Positions 5,985 to 15,609 are shown, numbered from the stretch's first letter. The stretch: DNA of 36,204 nt from RUG420 sp045642465 (GCA_045642465.1 JAZUIY010000005.1:1-36204); one strand, 5' to 3'. The notes: generated by a model from the letters alone, not told the origin. Made by a program: numbers and translations.

Positions 5985-7328
5985 TTAACTGTGTTTCGAC
6001 AGGAGTACCACGCACTCCACATGTGCCGTGCGTGGGAACATGTCTACCGGGGTAATGTGGATGGTTTGGTAGCCGAGGGCTTGGAAGCGGGCGCAGTCAC
6101 GGGCGAGGGTGGCTGGGTCACAGGACACGTAGACAATACGGTCCGGGGACATGGAAGCTACGGTGGAGACCAGGGTCTCATCCATGCCCTTGCGCGGTGG
6201 GTCAATGAGGATGACATCCGGCTGGATGTTGTCCTTTTTCAATTTGTCTGCCACTTTGGCTGCGTCCCCGCAGAAGAACTCGGCGTTGGTAATGTGGTTG
6301 TTCTCTGCGTTTTTCTTAGCATCCTCAATGGCTTCCGGAATAATTTCCACGCCAATGAGTTTGGCCACTTTGTCTGCCATGGTGAGGCCAATGGTGCCGG
6401 TACCGCAGTAGAGGTCCAACAGGAATTCTTTGCCGGTGAGGCCGGCTTCTTCTTGGGCCTTTTGGTATAACACTTCACACTGGGCGGTGTTCACCTGGTA
6501 GAAGGAGAGCGGGGAGATGCGGAATGTTTTGTTTAATAAGGTATCTTCAATGTACCCGTCTCCGTAAAGGACTTTATTTTCTAAGCCAAGGATGACATTG
6601 GTGTCCTTGGTGTTGTAATTTAGTACGAAGGTTTTGAAGTTTGGATTTGCCTTGAGATCTTCTACAAGGTCTAAAGCAAGTTTGTCTGCCTTGCGGTCGT
6701 TTACCACGAGGGCCACCATGAGTTCTTTGCTGTGGTAGCCTTGGCGAAGGTAGATGTGACGAAGGGTACCTTCTCGGGTGAGTTCGTCATATGGGGTAAT
6801 GTTGGTGCGGCTCATCCAGTTTTGGATGAGGTCTAGGATGCCCTTAAATTCTTCCGGCTGCAGAAGACAGTCGGTGCAAGGCACAATGCGGTGGGAATTA
6901 AAAGCGTAGAAACCAATGGCATCTTTGCCTACCGGGAACTGGGCCTTGTTGCGGTAGTGGAGCTGGGCTGCACTGCCGATGATTGGGCTAATTGGTGTGT
7001 CTATATGGGCAATGCGGCGGAAGGCATCTTCTACCCGCTGCTGCTTATACTGTAATTCGGCATCATAACGGATGTGGCGGTAACAACAGCCACCGCACTG
7101 GTTGGAAACGGGGCAATCTGATGCTACGCGGTCTGGCGATGCGGTAATTACCTCCATGACTTTGCCTACGGCATAATTCTTCTTTGCTTTAATAATATGG
7201 CAGGCAATTTCATCGCCCACAGCGGTGTTGGAAACGAAGACTGCCTGGCCGTCATAATGGCCCACGCCGGTACCTTCTGTGGACATGCCATCTATTTTCA
7301 ATTGGATGTCATCATTCTTTTTTAACAT
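5985..7328 (-). CDS. rlmD: 23S rRNA (uracil-C5)-methyltransferase, RlmD/RlmCD type
   Basis: This enzyme methylates a uridine of 23S rRNA with S-adenosylmethionine. The 447 residues are full length. They carry an N-terminal TRAM domain (about 1-60), a cysteine cluster for a 4Fe-4S centre (CPVSNQCGGCCYRH near 73-86), SAM motif LLDLYCGTGTIGL near 308, IDPPRKG near 375, and the catalytic Cys in VYVSCDPATLARD near 400. It ends at HVECVVLLSK, lacking the long extension seen in the fragment at 3562-3741. Gram-positive bacteria usually have one to three such paralogs (RlmCD modifies two sites), so the exact target base is not settled. It is transcribed divergently from the dnaD-like gene. Confidence 0.9.
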   Translation of the reverse strand: MLKKNDDIQLKIDGMSTEGTGVGHYDGQAVFVSNTAVGDEIACHIIKAKKNYAVGKVMEVITASPDRVASDCPVSNQCGGCCYRHIRYDAELQYKQQRVEDAFRRIAHIDTPISPIIGSAAQLHYRNKAQFPVGKDAIGFYAFNSHRIVPCTDCLLQPEEFKGILDLIQNWMSRTNITPYDELTREGTLRHIYLRQGYHSKELMVALVVNDRKADKLALDLVEDLKANPNFKTFVLNYNTKDTNVILGLENKVLYGDGYIEDTLLNKTFRISPLSFYQVNTAQCEVLYQKAQEEAGLTGKEFLLDLYCGTGTIGLTMADKVAKLIGVEIIPEAIEDAKKNAENNHITNAEFFCGDAAKVADKLKKDNIQPDVILIDPPRKGMDETLVSTVASMSPDRIVYVSCDPATLARDCARFQALGYQTIHITPVDMFPRTAHVECVVLLSKHS

Positions 7329-7360
7329 AAATATGGGTGCTCCTTCGTGGGTTCTTACAA

Positions 7361-7389
7361 TAGACTTTTTAGGCCATTTCGACTAAAAT
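7361..7389 (+). promoter_or_regulatory. Possible promoter of the dnaD-like gene
   Basis: TAGACT (7361-7366), 17 bases, TAAAAT (7384-7389). Both boxes deviate from consensus by one or two bases; position and spacing support it. Confidence 0.4.
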
Positions 7390-7440
7390 AAAATGCACCG
7401 AAATTATACCATGAAACAAACAGGGAAGGAAGTGACGCAC

Positions 7441-8409
7441 ATGGGCTACAAACTGAATCCGGATGTCTGGAATTCGGTCTTTGCCATTCCAACCAGCATA
7501 GCTGACGAACATCTGCGTCGCGTGAACGGACAGCAGTTGAAAGTCCTCATTTACCTGTTCCGTTTCAATGGTAACGTGCTGAGCCCGGCAGACATTGGCG
7601 GCGCTTTGGGTATGTCCGAAGCCGACGTAAAGGATGCCGTGCAGTACTGGCTGGAAGCCGGTTACGTCTATGAAGACGGTTCCGCTCCAACTGCAGTGAA
7701 GACGGTTTCTCCAAAAGCAGAAGCACCGCTGGTGGAAGTGCCGGATGTGTTGCCAACCTATGACCAGGTGGCAGCCCGGACCTTAGAATCCCCGGAAATC
7801 CGTGGCCTCTTCAATGAAGTGCAAGCCCGTTTGGCCAAAACCATTGGGTATGACAGCCAGTCCCGTCTCTTAATGATGATTGACTCCTATGGCCTTCCGC
7901 CGGAAGTCATTCTCACCATTGTGGAATATGCAGTGAAGCACGGAAAACCATCCCTTTCCTACATTTGCAAAGTGGGAAAGAACTGGGCTGAAAACGGAAT
8001 AGACACGCTAGAAGCAGCCGTGGAACGCTTAAACGTTTTGGAACAGCAGGAAACCATGTGGAAACAGTTCGTTTCCCAGTTCCAGACCACCGAGCCTCCA
8101 AAGGCTACGGAAAAGCGTGTGGCATTCTTACGCAAATGGCGCGGAGAATGGAAACAAAGCAACGAACTCATTTACTATGCCTATGAAGAAATGATCAACA
8201 ACATAGACAAGGTAAATTTCAAATACTTAGATAAGATTTTGGAAAACTGGAATGCCCAGGGTCTGAAAACCCCGCAGGCTGTTTTGCAAAATAGTGGGGC
8301 CCCGAAAAAACCGGCAACCCCGGCAGAACCAAAGGAAACTTCCTATGATTCTGATGCCTACAAACAAAAGGCAAGAGGCCCGATTGAATACAAAAGGAGG
8401 GATTCCTAA
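7441..8409 (+). CDS. DnaD/DnaB-like replication initiation (helicase loading) protein
   Basis: The 322-residue protein starts at ATG 7441, chosen over an upstream ATG because AAGGAAG precedes it and MGYKLNPDVWNSVFAIP is a typical beginning. The N-terminal half is a winged-helix DDBH1-like domain (NGQQLKVLIYLFRFNGN... LGMSEADVKDAVQYWLEAG). Two DnaB_2/DDBH2 modules follow: LLMMIDSYGLPPEVILTIV with PSLSYICKVGKNWAENGI near 150-200, and RKWRGEWKQSNELI with FKYLDKILENWNAQGL near 235-285, each with the YxxxIxxxW-type motif. It overlaps the dnaI-like gene by one base, so the pair should be co-translated and act together to load the replicative helicase. Confidence 0.9.
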   Translation: MGYKLNPDVWNSVFAIPTSIADEHLRRVNGQQLKVLIYLFRFNGNVLSPADIGGALGMSEADVKDAVQYWLEAGYVYEDGSAPTAVKTVSPKAEAPLVEVPDVLPTYDQVAARTLESPEIRGLFNEVQARLAKTIGYDSQSRLLMMIDSYGLPPEVILTIVEYAVKHGKPSLSYICKVGKNWAENGIDTLEAAVERLNVLEQQETMWKQFVSQFQTTEPPKATEKRVAFLRKWRGEWKQSNELIYYAYEEMINNIDKVNFKYLDKILENWNAQGLKTPQAVLQNSGAPKKPATPAEPKETSYDSDAYKQKARGPIEYKRRDS

Positions 8410-9374
8410 TGGCCAACACATTTGAACAGGCAAAAGAAGTCATCAAGGCGCGCCGGTTCCAGGCAGAAAAAGACGCCGAAAAGCGCCGCTTGGATTTGGA
8501 AACCATCTCTCCGGAATTAAAGCAGTTGAACGCAGATATTGCCGGTGCAGGGCTTCGGGCAATGAAGGCCATTGGCATGGGCGAAGATGCAAAAACTTAT
8601 ATAGATCAGCTGGCACAGGAAAACCTGAAAGCCCAGCAGCGCCGAAAAGAACTGTTGAAAGAAATGGGCTTGCAGGAAGACACCCTGGATGTCCGTTATT
8701 TCTGCCCGAAATGTCAGGACACCGGCGTGGTAAACGGCCACTACTGTGACTGCTTCCGCGCACTGGTAAAACAGTTCCAGTTTGATGGCTTAAACAGCAT
8801 GGCACCAGCCAAAGAGTCCACCTTTGACAACTTTGATTTGGACTTTTACAAGGGAATTGTGGAACCGGACGGCACAGATGCCTACGCCCACATGACTAAG
8901 GTCTATACCTACTGTCGCAGTTGGGCAGAGGACTTTGACCGTCAGTCTCCAAGTATCCTGCTGTATGGCCGTACCGGTCTTGGAAAGACCCACCTTTCCT
9001 TGGCCATTGCCAACGAAGTCATCAGCAAGGGCTACAACGTGGTTTATGGCCCAGCTTATAACTTGCTGAACAAGTTAAACAAAGAACAGTTTAACCGCTT
9101 AAATAGCAACGAATCTCCATCTGACATGATGGAAACCTGTGACCTGCTTATCATTGACGACTTAGGCGCAGAATTTGCTACCCAGTTTACGGTAGCAGCC
9201 ATTTATAACCTGATTAACACCCGCATTTTGGCCGGGCTGCCAACCATCATCAGCACCAACCTAATGTATGATGAAATTGGCGAAAAATACTCCGAACGGG
9301 TTTATTCCCGTATCATTGGCAGTTTCACTCCACTGGAGTTTTTGGGCCATGACGTTCGGCAGTTAAAATCGTAA
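8409..9374 (+). CDS. DnaC/DnaI-type helicase loader ATPase
   Basis: This AAA+ protein (321 residues) is expected to bind the replicative helicase and load it on DNA. A coiled N-terminal region is followed by a zinc site of four cysteines (C99, C102, C113, C115, in CPKCQDTG and YCDCF), then Walker A GRTGLGKT at 187-194 and Walker B LLIIDDLG near 247. The C-terminal RVYSRI holds the probable sensor/arginine finger (ERVYSRIIG). The ATG shares its A with the TAA of the preceding gene, and AGGAGGG lies inside that gene's end. The layout matches DnaI more than E. coli DnaC, which lacks the zinc domain. Confidence 0.92.
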   Translation: MANTFEQAKEVIKARRFQAEKDAEKRRLDLETISPELKQLNADIAGAGLRAMKAIGMGEDAKTYIDQLAQENLKAQQRRKELLKEMGLQEDTLDVRYFCPKCQDTGVVNGHYCDCFRALVKQFQFDGLNSMAPAKESTFDNFDLDFYKGIVEPDGTDAYAHMTKVYTYCRSWAEDFDRQSPSILLYGRTGLGKTHLSLAIANEVISKGYNVVYGPAYNLLNKLNKEQFNRLNSNESPSDMMETCDLLIIDDLGAEFATQFTVAAIYNLINTRILAGLPTIISTNLMYDEIGEKYSERVYSRIIGSFTPLEFLGHDVRQLKS

Positions 9375-9421
9375 AGCTTAGACTTTTATTTTGTTCCAAC
9401 GGAAAAACAGAAAACACTTAT

Positions 9422-9455
9422 GGCCTGTTGGAATACTGTTTCAACAGGCCTTTTT
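9422..9455 (+). terminator. Rho-independent terminator between the helicase loader genes and tex
   Basis: GGCCTGTTG, an 11-base loop, CAACAGGCC, then TTTTT. It lies 48 bases after the dnaI-like stop and directly before the tex ribosome binding site; an ATG inside it (9420) is therefore not a likely tex start. Confidence 0.85.
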
Positions 9456-9473
9456 CCGTTAGAAAGGATTTAC

Positions 9474-11642
9474 ATGGATATTATTCAGAAGATGACAGAG
9501 GAGTTTTCCCTCCAGCGTTGGCAGGTAGAGAACACGGTTGCTCTCATTGACGAAGGCAACACCATTCCCTTCATTGCCCGTTACCGTAAAGAAGCCCATG
9601 GTACCTTAGATGACCAGGTGCTCCGTGAACTGAACGACCGGTTGGACTACTTACGGAACTTAGATAAGCGACGTGAGGAAATCATCAAGTCCATTACGGA
9701 CCAGGAAAAGATGACCGACGAACTGAACGCCGCCATTCTTGCCGCAGAAACTTTGGCTGCTTTGGAAGATCTGTATCGCCCATATAAGCAGAAGAGAAGA
9801 ACAAGAGCCACCGTGGCAAAGGAAAAGGGCTTGGAACCGCTGGCCACCCAGATTTGGGAACGAAAAGTGACTGGTTCTCTTTCCGACTTGGCAATACAGT
9901 TTGTTGACCCGGAAAAAGAAGTTCTTACCCCGGAAGACGCATTACAGGGTGCTTCCGATATTATTGCAGAACAGATTTCTGACGATGCAGACCTCCGTGG
10001 CCGTCTCCGCAACCTGTTCGTTAAGTGGGCCACTTTGGATGCCAAGGCCGCCAAAGAAGAAGACAGTGTCTATGCTCAGTATTATGACTTTTCCGAGCGG
10101 GTAGAAAAGATTGCCGGCCACCGTGTGCTGGCAGTTGACCGCGGGGAAAAGGAAGGCTTCTTAAAAGTTTCCGTTGGCTTTGACAAAGAGAAGGCCATGA
10201 CCTGCATTGACCGTACGTTGGTGCACAACAACGGTTCTGAAGTGGACAATTTCATTACCGCTGCAGGGGAAGATGCGTATGACCGTTTGATCTTTCCGTC
10301 TGTAGAGCGGGAAATCCGTTCCATGATGACGGAAGAAGCCTGCACCAACGCCATTAAGGTGTTTGCCCAAAACTTGCGCCCACTTCTGATGGCGCCGCCG
10401 GTAAAGAACAAGGTAGTTCTTGCGTTAGACCCGGGCTACCGCATGGGTTGTAAGGTGGCCGTAGTAGATGGCACCGGTGCAGTATTAGATACCACCGTTA
10501 TTTATGTCACTCAGGGCGACTACAAATATAAGCTGGCAAAAGAGGAAATCAAGAAACTCATTGTGAAGCACAAGGTAGACGTGCTGTCCATTGGGAACGG
10601 TACCGCTTCTAAGGAAACGGAAATCTTTGCCGTGGAAGTCATTGGGGAAGTAAAACGTGCCGCAGGTATGGATGTGTCCTACATGGTGGTATCCGAAGCA
10701 GGAGCTTCCGTTTACTCCGCCTCCAAACTGGCAGCGGAAGAATTCCCACAGTTTGATGTTAACTTGCGTTCCGCAGTTTCCATTGGCCGTCGTCTGCAGG
10801 ACCCTTTGGCCGAACTGGTAAAAATTGACCCGAAGGCCATTGGCGTTGGTCAGTATCAGCACGACATGCCGCAGAAGCAGTTGGCTGCAGCCCTGGACGG
10901 GGTAGTAGAAGACTGCGTAAACTCTGTCGGTGCTGACCTGAACACCGCGTCGCCTTCGCTGCTGTCTCACATTGCCGGCATTAACGGCACCATTGCCAAA
11001 AACATTGTGGCCTACCGTGAAGAGAACGGTGCCTTTACCGGCCGTGCTCAGCTGAAGAAGGTTCCAAAACTGGGGCCAAAGGCCTACGAGCAGTGCGCCG
11101 GCTTCCTCCGGGTGGCCGAGTCCAAGAATGTGTTGGACAACACCGGCGTCCACCCGGAATCCTATGACATTGCCAAAAACCTCTTAACCCTCTGCGGTTA
11201 CGAATTGGCAGACGTGAAGAAGGGTGACCTGTCCGAACTCCACGCCCGCATTGAAAAGTACGGTTATGCCGACTTGGCAAAGCGCTTGGAGACCGGTGTT
11301 CCTACCCTCAAGGATATTGAGAAGGAACTCTTGAAACCGGGCCGTGACCCTCGTGACGAACTGCCGCCACCACTTCTTCGCTCTGACGTTATGGACATGA
11401 AGGACTTGAAACCGGACATGGAACTGAAGGGTACGGTTCGAAACGTAGTAGACTTCGGTGCCTTCGTTGACATTGGGGTTCACGAAGATGGTCTGGTACA
11501 CATCAGCCAGATTTCCGATAAATTTATTAAGCATCCATCCGAAGCCTTGTCCGTAGGGGACATTGTCACCGTAAAGGTATTGGATGTGGATTTGAAAAAA
11601 GGACGAATTGCCTTGACTATGAAAGGCGTGAAACAAGGATAA
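9474..11642 (+). CDS. tex: Tex family RNA-binding transcription accessory protein
   Basis: The 722-residue length equals other Tex proteins. I start at ATG 9474 (MDIIQKMTEEFSLQRWQVEN), 8 bases behind AAAGGA; a longer frame would begin within a terminator. Domain order is the Tex N-terminal helical part (about 1-190), a YqgF/RuvC-like nuclease fold (VLALDPGYRMGCKVAVVDG near 320), helix-hairpin-helix motifs (SPSLLSHIAGINGTIAKNIV and FTGRAQLKKVPKLGPKAYEQ near 490-545), and a C-terminal S1 RNA-binding domain (LKGTVRNVVDFGAFVDIGVH near 650). Tex binds nucleic acid at the transcribing polymerase and affects expression of stress and virulence genes in several bacteria. Confidence 0.95.
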   Translation: MDIIQKMTEEFSLQRWQVENTVALIDEGNTIPFIARYRKEAHGTLDDQVLRELNDRLDYLRNLDKRREEIIKSITDQEKMTDELNAAILAAETLAALEDLYRPYKQKRRTRATVAKEKGLEPLATQIWERKVTGSLSDLAIQFVDPEKEVLTPEDALQGASDIIAEQISDDADLRGRLRNLFVKWATLDAKAAKEEDSVYAQYYDFSERVEKIAGHRVLAVDRGEKEGFLKVSVGFDKEKAMTCIDRTLVHNNGSEVDNFITAAGEDAYDRLIFPSVEREIRSMMTEEACTNAIKVFAQNLRPLLMAPPVKNKVVLALDPGYRMGCKVAVVDGTGAVLDTTVIYVTQGDYKYKLAKEEIKKLIVKHKVDVLSIGNGTASKETEIFAVEVIGEVKRAAGMDVSYMVVSEAGASVYSASKLAAEEFPQFDVNLRSAVSIGRRLQDPLAELVKIDPKAIGVGQYQHDMPQKQLAAALDGVVEDCVNSVGADLNTASPSLLSHIAGINGTIAKNIVAYREENGAFTGRAQLKKVPKLGPKAYEQCAGFLRVAESKNVLDNTGVHPESYDIAKNLLTLCGYELADVKKGDLSELHARIEKYGYADLAKRLETGVPTLKDIEKELLKPGRDPRDELPPPLLRSDVMDMKDLKPDMELKGTVRNVVDFGAFVDIGVHEDGLVHISQISDKFIKHPSEALSVGDIVTVKVLDVDLKKGRIALTMKGVKQG

Positions 11643-11668
11643 TTTTTTATCTAAGGAGGAATGTGTAA

Positions 11669-12661
11669 ATGGATTATCTTGAAAAAGAAATGAGTCTTAC
11701 CGGCATGACTCAGGAACAGTTGGAACAGATTGGTCTCACCAGTCCAAGCCTGAAAGAAGTTTGGATGTGCTTTATTGCAAAGTACGTTACTGACACGACC
11801 AAGCATCCATCCGGCTTGCCAAAGATTTTTGGGAACCTCTGTGGTTTCTTCTGTGGGGGCTTTGATCAGAAGAAAGACTGGTTTGACATCAAGAGAAAGA
11901 CTAGAAAAGTAAAACTGGAAAATGGCAGAAAGCTGCATGCAACCTACTGCACCTGCCCAGACAAATATAAGAAGGACGACGGAAAAACCCGTCTGGTTAT
12001 CTTCTCTCACGGATACAACTCCGTATCTACGTTCATGCTCCATTACTATGCTGCCTACATGGAACAGGGCTTCGACTGCGTATACTATGATCAGCGCGGT
12101 CACGGGGAAGCCAAGAAAGACTATGCTTGCTCCATGGGCTATTGGGAAGCCGACGACTTGGTAGACATTGCTGCATACTACCGCAAAAAGTTTGGTAGAG
12201 ATGCCATTATTGGGGTACACGGGGAATCTATGGGTTCCGGTACCGGAGCGTTTGCACTGCATCGCCTTGACACCATTACCGACTTTACCGTTTTGGACTG
12301 CGGTTACTCCACCATGGATGAAATGGCCAAGTGGATTGAGCACCTGCTCTTTATGTTCCCGAAACAGCCAATGCACGACCTGGTTGATCTTTTGTCCGCA
12401 GTAGACGGCAAAAAGTATTCCGACGTAGACGGCCTCGGTGAAGTGGCAAAGACCCGCCAGAATTACCCGGTTCTCTTCGTTCACGGCAGCATTGACTTCT
12501 TTGTAGCAACCCATTTCTCCAAGGATATGGCCGCTGCCAAGAAGGGAAAGTCTGACCTGAAGATTTACCCGTTTGCGTTCCACGCTATGTCTCAGATGAT
12601 TTATCCGAAGCAGTATAAAATGATGATTAAAGAATGGCTGCAGGTAAACCACGTAGACTAA
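11669..12661 (+). CDS. Alpha/beta hydrolase (serine hydrolase)
   Basis: The 330-residue protein has the alpha/beta-hydrolase core: FSHGYNS near residue 112 forms the oxyanion hole, GESMG has the nucleophile Ser187, VLFVHGSIDFFV near 270 gives the acid and FHAMS near 308 the His. No signal peptide is present, so it acts in the cytoplasm. The substrate is unknown; similar proteins (DUF1749/YqkD-like peptidase S9-type lids) hydrolyse short acyl esters. It starts 27 bases after tex behind TAAGGAGGAATG, so it may be read through from tex. A strong terminator follows. Confidence 0.85.
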   Translation: MDYLEKEMSLTGMTQEQLEQIGLTSPSLKEVWMCFIAKYVTDTTKHPSGLPKIFGNLCGFFCGGFDQKKDWFDIKRKTRKVKLENGRKLHATYCTCPDKYKKDDGKTRLVIFSHGYNSVSTFMLHYYAAYMEQGFDCVYYDQRGHGEAKKDYACSMGYWEADDLVDIAAYYRKKFGRDAIIGVHGESMGSGTGAFALHRLDTITDFTVLDCGYSTMDEMAKWIEHLLFMFPKQPMHDLVDLLSAVDGKKYSDVDGLGEVAKTRQNYPVLFVHGSIDFFVATHFSKDMAAAKKGKSDLKIYPFAFHAMSQMIYPKQYKMMIKEWLQVNHVD

Positions 12662-12667
12662 TTTCAT

Positions 12668-12700
12668 AAAAAAAGACCCGCTTATGGAGCGGGTCTTTTT
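12668..12700. terminator. Bidirectional terminator between two convergent hydrolase genes
   Basis: AAAAAGACCCGC, a 7-base loop, GCGGGTCTTTTT. The A and T tracts on both sides let it serve the rightward hydrolase gene and the leftward lipase gene. Confidence 0.9.
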
Positions 12701-12731
12701 GTTTGGTTATTTCTTGATTTGTAACGGCTTA

Positions 12732-13928
12732 TTATTTGTCAATGCTTGGAAGGTTATTGATGCGGCGGAGGATTTCATAGAAGAAAATACCGTAGTCGGC
12801 TTTGCTTTCGCCGTTGCCGCAGTAAGACATGTGGTCCTTAATTTCCATTGGCATGTCGTACCAGATACCTGGTTTTACGTCTTCATCGGTGGTAAATGGA
12901 GCCCACTTCTTAAGGCGTGGAGCGCGGCCGGACATTACGTTAACCAGACCGTCGTTTTCTTTCCATTCTTCCCCAACTTCTGCATGGGTAGCATCTGCAG
13001 GGTTACCGTTGTATCTACCAACAATAACAGCCAGCGGCTTCATGAGGGCAATCATATCTTTAACCGGAGTGTAATTACCTTTGGCGTTCTTCTTGGTGCG
13101 GGTGGCATAGTAAGCGAAGTAGTAAATATTGTCTTCCGGATTCCAGTTCTTGGAACGTTCTCTGAATTTATCAATATAGAGGTCGTTGAGAACGCAGTCA
13201 TCGGATTCCCAATATTTTACTACCTTGTCCCAGTGCAGCTTTGGAATAAAGCTGCGTTCGCCCGGCTTAGCACCGAGGCCATGCTGATACATCTGTGGGT
13301 CATAAATGTTGCAGAATGGCATGCCGCCGTAAACGTCAAGAATGGCAATGACAGCCTTACCAATGGTAGGGGCAGCCTTTTCAATGGCGTATAAGAAGGA
13401 AATACCGTCATTGGCACCTGCAAGGGTGGTGCAGGAGTGAATCCAGTTGGCATGTCCGCCTTTGAAGAAGTCAGACAGTTCTTCTTCCGGCGTACCGTCA
13501 ATTTCTTCCTGACAGCCGTTGACCATCATGTTAACGAAGAAGCGAACGGTTGGGCCACCGAAGGAGTGGCCAAGGCAGTTGATCTTTTTGATTTTGCCTT
13601 CTTCATCTAACTGACCCCATTCTGGGTACATGCCTTCATAGGTGATACCGTAACGTTCATGGCCGTACTTTTCAGAGTGAACCTTACCGTAGTCAACACG
13701 GCCGCCAACAATTTGAGCATAAGCTTCGCATGCACGGTCCCACATGGAAGTGAAACCACTCATGGATGGGGTATAGAAGCCAATGTCGTATTCGCCGAAG
13801 AGCTTCTTGATGTTGGTGGAGAACATTCCAAAGTAAGGAACATACTTACACATTAAGTCGTTTTCGCCGAACCCGGCAAAACCGTGGAATGTCACGAATG
13901 GGTATTTGTTTTTCATCTGTAATTCCAT
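12732..13928 (-). CDS. Lipase/esterase of the staphylococcal (family I.5) type
   Basis: The 398 residues match lipases of the family I.5 (staphylococcal/Geobacillus) group. YPFVTFHGFAGFG near residue 9-21 is the oxyanion strand, INCLGHSFGG carries the nucleophile Ser122, NDGLVNVMSG near 310 the Asp and IKDHMSYCG near 365 the His. Unlike secreted staphylococcal lipases it has no signal peptide or propeptide, so it is probably cytoplasmic or released otherwise. The start MELQMKNKYP follows AAAGGAG by 11 bases; the internal Met5 is an alternative. It stands alone, facing the preceding hydrolase gene across a shared terminator. Confidence 0.85.
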   Translation of the reverse strand: MELQMKNKYPFVTFHGFAGFGENDLMCKYVPYFGMFSTNIKKLFGEYDIGFYTPSMSGFTSMWDRACEAYAQIVGGRVDYGKVHSEKYGHERYGITYEGMYPEWGQLDEEGKIKKINCLGHSFGGPTVRFFVNMMVNGCQEEIDGTPEEELSDFFKGGHANWIHSCTTLAGANDGISFLYAIEKAAPTIGKAVIAILDVYGGMPFCNIYDPQMYQHGLGAKPGERSFIPKLHWDKVVKYWESDDCVLNDLYIDKFRERSKNWNPEDNIYYFAYYATRTKKNAKGNYTPVKDMIALMKPLAVIVGRYNGNPADATHAEVGEEWKENDGLVNVMSGRAPRLKKWAPFTTDEDVKPGIWYDMPMEIKDHMSYCGNGESKADYGIFFYEILRRINNLPSIDK

Positions 13929-14038
13929 AAAGTAAATTCTCCTTTTCTCGTTCTGATTAGATAAGGGAATTTTAGCAAGGGTAACTTGGATTAGTCTTAA
14001 GTTTCCTATACGAGAAGGCCAAATTAATACCGAGTATG

Positions 14039-14070
14039 AAAAAAGCCCCGGCCGGTTCGGCCGAGGCTTG
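14039..14070 (-). terminator. Terminator of asnS
   Basis: On the minus strand AGCCTCGGCC, a short loop, GGCCGGGGCT, then six T's. It starts 12 bases after the asnS stop. Confidence 0.85.
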
Positions 14071-14081
14071 TCTTTCTTTTG

Positions 14082-15476
14082 TTATCTGATGTTACCTACT
14101 GTTCTTGGGAACAGGATAACGTCACGGATGTTTTCAATGCCGGTGCAGTACATAACCATACGTTCAAAACCGAGACCGAAACCGGAGTGCGGTACGGAAC
14201 CGTAACGGCGCAGGTCAAGGTAGTCTGCATAGGCATCCAGATCCATGTTGCGGACCTTCATGGCTTCTACCAACTTGTCATAGTCTGCTTCACGTTCGGA
14301 GCAGCCGATGATTTCCCCAACGCCCGGAACCAGAAGGTCCGTAGCGGCAACGGTCTTGCCGTCTGGGTTCTGCTTCATGTAGAAGGACTTGATGTCTTTC
14401 GGATAGTTGGTAACGAAGACAGGCTTGTTGTAAACCTGTTCGGTAATATAGCGTTCGTGTTCGGTACCTAAGTCCATACCCCATTCCACCGGAATCTTGA
14501 ATTCCACGTCAGCCTTCTTCAGAAGTTCAATGGCATCGGTGTAATCCAAAATAACGAAGTCGGAGTTGAGCACGCCGTTCAGTTTGTCTTTGAGGCCTGG
14601 AGCAATGCGCTTGTCAAAGAATTCCATTTCCTGTGGGCAGCGTTCCAAAACAGCCTTGATTAAGAACTTAATCATTTCTTCGGCAATTTCAATGATGTCC
14701 GGCAGTTCAGCAAAAGCAACTTCCGGTTCTACGTGCCAGAATTCGGCAACGTGGCGCTGGGTGTTGGATTTTTCTGCACGGAAGGATGGACCGAAGGTGT
14801 AAATACGGCCGAGGGCAGTGGCAGCCATTTCGCCTTCCAGCTGAGCGGAAACGGAGAGACCGGCCTTCTTGCCGAAGAAGTCATCTGCGTAGTAGTCTTC
14901 TTTGGTTTCGTATTTTCCTTCTTCATCATAACCAATGGTGGTTACCTGGAACATTTCCCCTGCGCCTTCGCAGTCGGAACCGGTAATCAGTGGGCCATTG
15001 ATGTATACGTAACCGTTGCTCTGGAAATATTCATGTACGGCAGCAGCCAGAACAGAGCGAACACGGAATACAGCGTTAAAGGTATTGGTACGAACACGAA
15101 GGTGAGGCATGGTGCGAAGGTATTCTAAAGTGTGACGCTTTTTCTGCAGTGGGTATTCCGGAGGGCAAGTGCCGAGAATATCAATGTTCTTGGCATTGAT
15201 TTCTACGCCGCCTTCCTTGTTCACAGCAGACGGAACAACGGTACCGGTAACGCATACAGCTGCGCCCAGTTTCATGGCTTCGGAAAGAGAAGCTGCATCG
15301 TTGAAGATTTCTTTGTCAATGACAACCTGAATGTGCTTGAAGCAAGTGCCGTCGTTGAGTTCCATGAAGGCCATGGTCTTGGAGTCACGGCTGGTGCGAA
15401 CCCAACCACAGACGGTGACTTCCTGTTGGATGTAGGAAGCGTCTGCAAGGACGTCTTTAATGTCAATGTGTTTCAT
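14082..15476 (-). CDS. asnS: Asparaginyl-tRNA synthetase
   Basis: This class IIb synthetase charges tRNA-Asn with asparagine. The 464 residues are the normal length. The N-terminal OB fold (VTVCGWVRTSRDSKTMAFME, about 20-110) binds the anticodon. The catalytic domain has motif 1 region with FLRTMPHLRVRTNTF-like YLRTMPHLRVRTNTF near 135, motif 2 FRAEKSNTQRHVAEFWHVEP near 230, and motif 3 GFGLGFERMVMYCTG near 435. The ending DVILFPRTVGNIR is characteristic of AsnS rather than AspS. No T-box leader is visible in its 100-base upstream region. It is divergent from mnmA. Confidence 0.97.
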   Translation of the reverse strand: MKHIDIKDVLADASYIQQEVTVCGWVRTSRDSKTMAFMELNDGTCFKHIQVVIDKEIFNDAASLSEAMKLGAAVCVTGTVVPSAVNKEGGVEINAKNIDILGTCPPEYPLQKKRHTLEYLRTMPHLRVRTNTFNAVFRVRSVLAAAVHEYFQSNGYVYINGPLITGSDCEGAGEMFQVTTIGYDEEGKYETKEDYYADDFFGKKAGLSVSAQLEGEMAATALGRIYTFGPSFRAEKSNTQRHVAEFWHVEPEVAFAELPDIIEIAEEMIKFLIKAVLERCPQEMEFFDKRIAPGLKDKLNGVLNSDFVILDYTDAIELLKKADVEFKIPVEWGMDLGTEHERYITEQVYNKPVFVTNYPKDIKSFYMKQNPDGKTVAATDLLVPGVGEIIGCSEREADYDKLVEAMKVRNMDLDAYADYLDLRRYGSVPHSGFGLGFERMVMYCTGIENIRDVILFPRTVGNIR

Positions 15477-15548
15477 AGAAAAAACCTCCGCGTGTTCGTA
15501 AATACGCTAAAAATTATTACAAAGTATGTTACCACAATTCCATTCTAT

Positions 15549-15577
15549 TTGAAAGCAAAAGATGAATATAATATAAT
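15549..15577 (+). promoter_or_regulatory. Promoter of the mnmA-larE-luxS operon
   Basis: TTGAAA (15549-15554), 17 bases, TATAAT (15572-15577), 32 bases before the mnmA start. Confidence 0.75.
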
Positions 15578-15609
15578 TGCTAAGAATTCTAGAAAAAGGA
15601 GGTTGCAGT

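Noticed and set aside
6151..6470. Long plus-strand frames opposite the rRNA methyltransferase gene
   Set aside because: They are shadows of a well-supported gene and have no family features or ribosome binding sites.
15477..15609. T-box leader before asnS
   Set aside because: The upstream region is only about 130 bases and shared with mnmA; no specifier stem, T-box sequence or terminator pair is seen.
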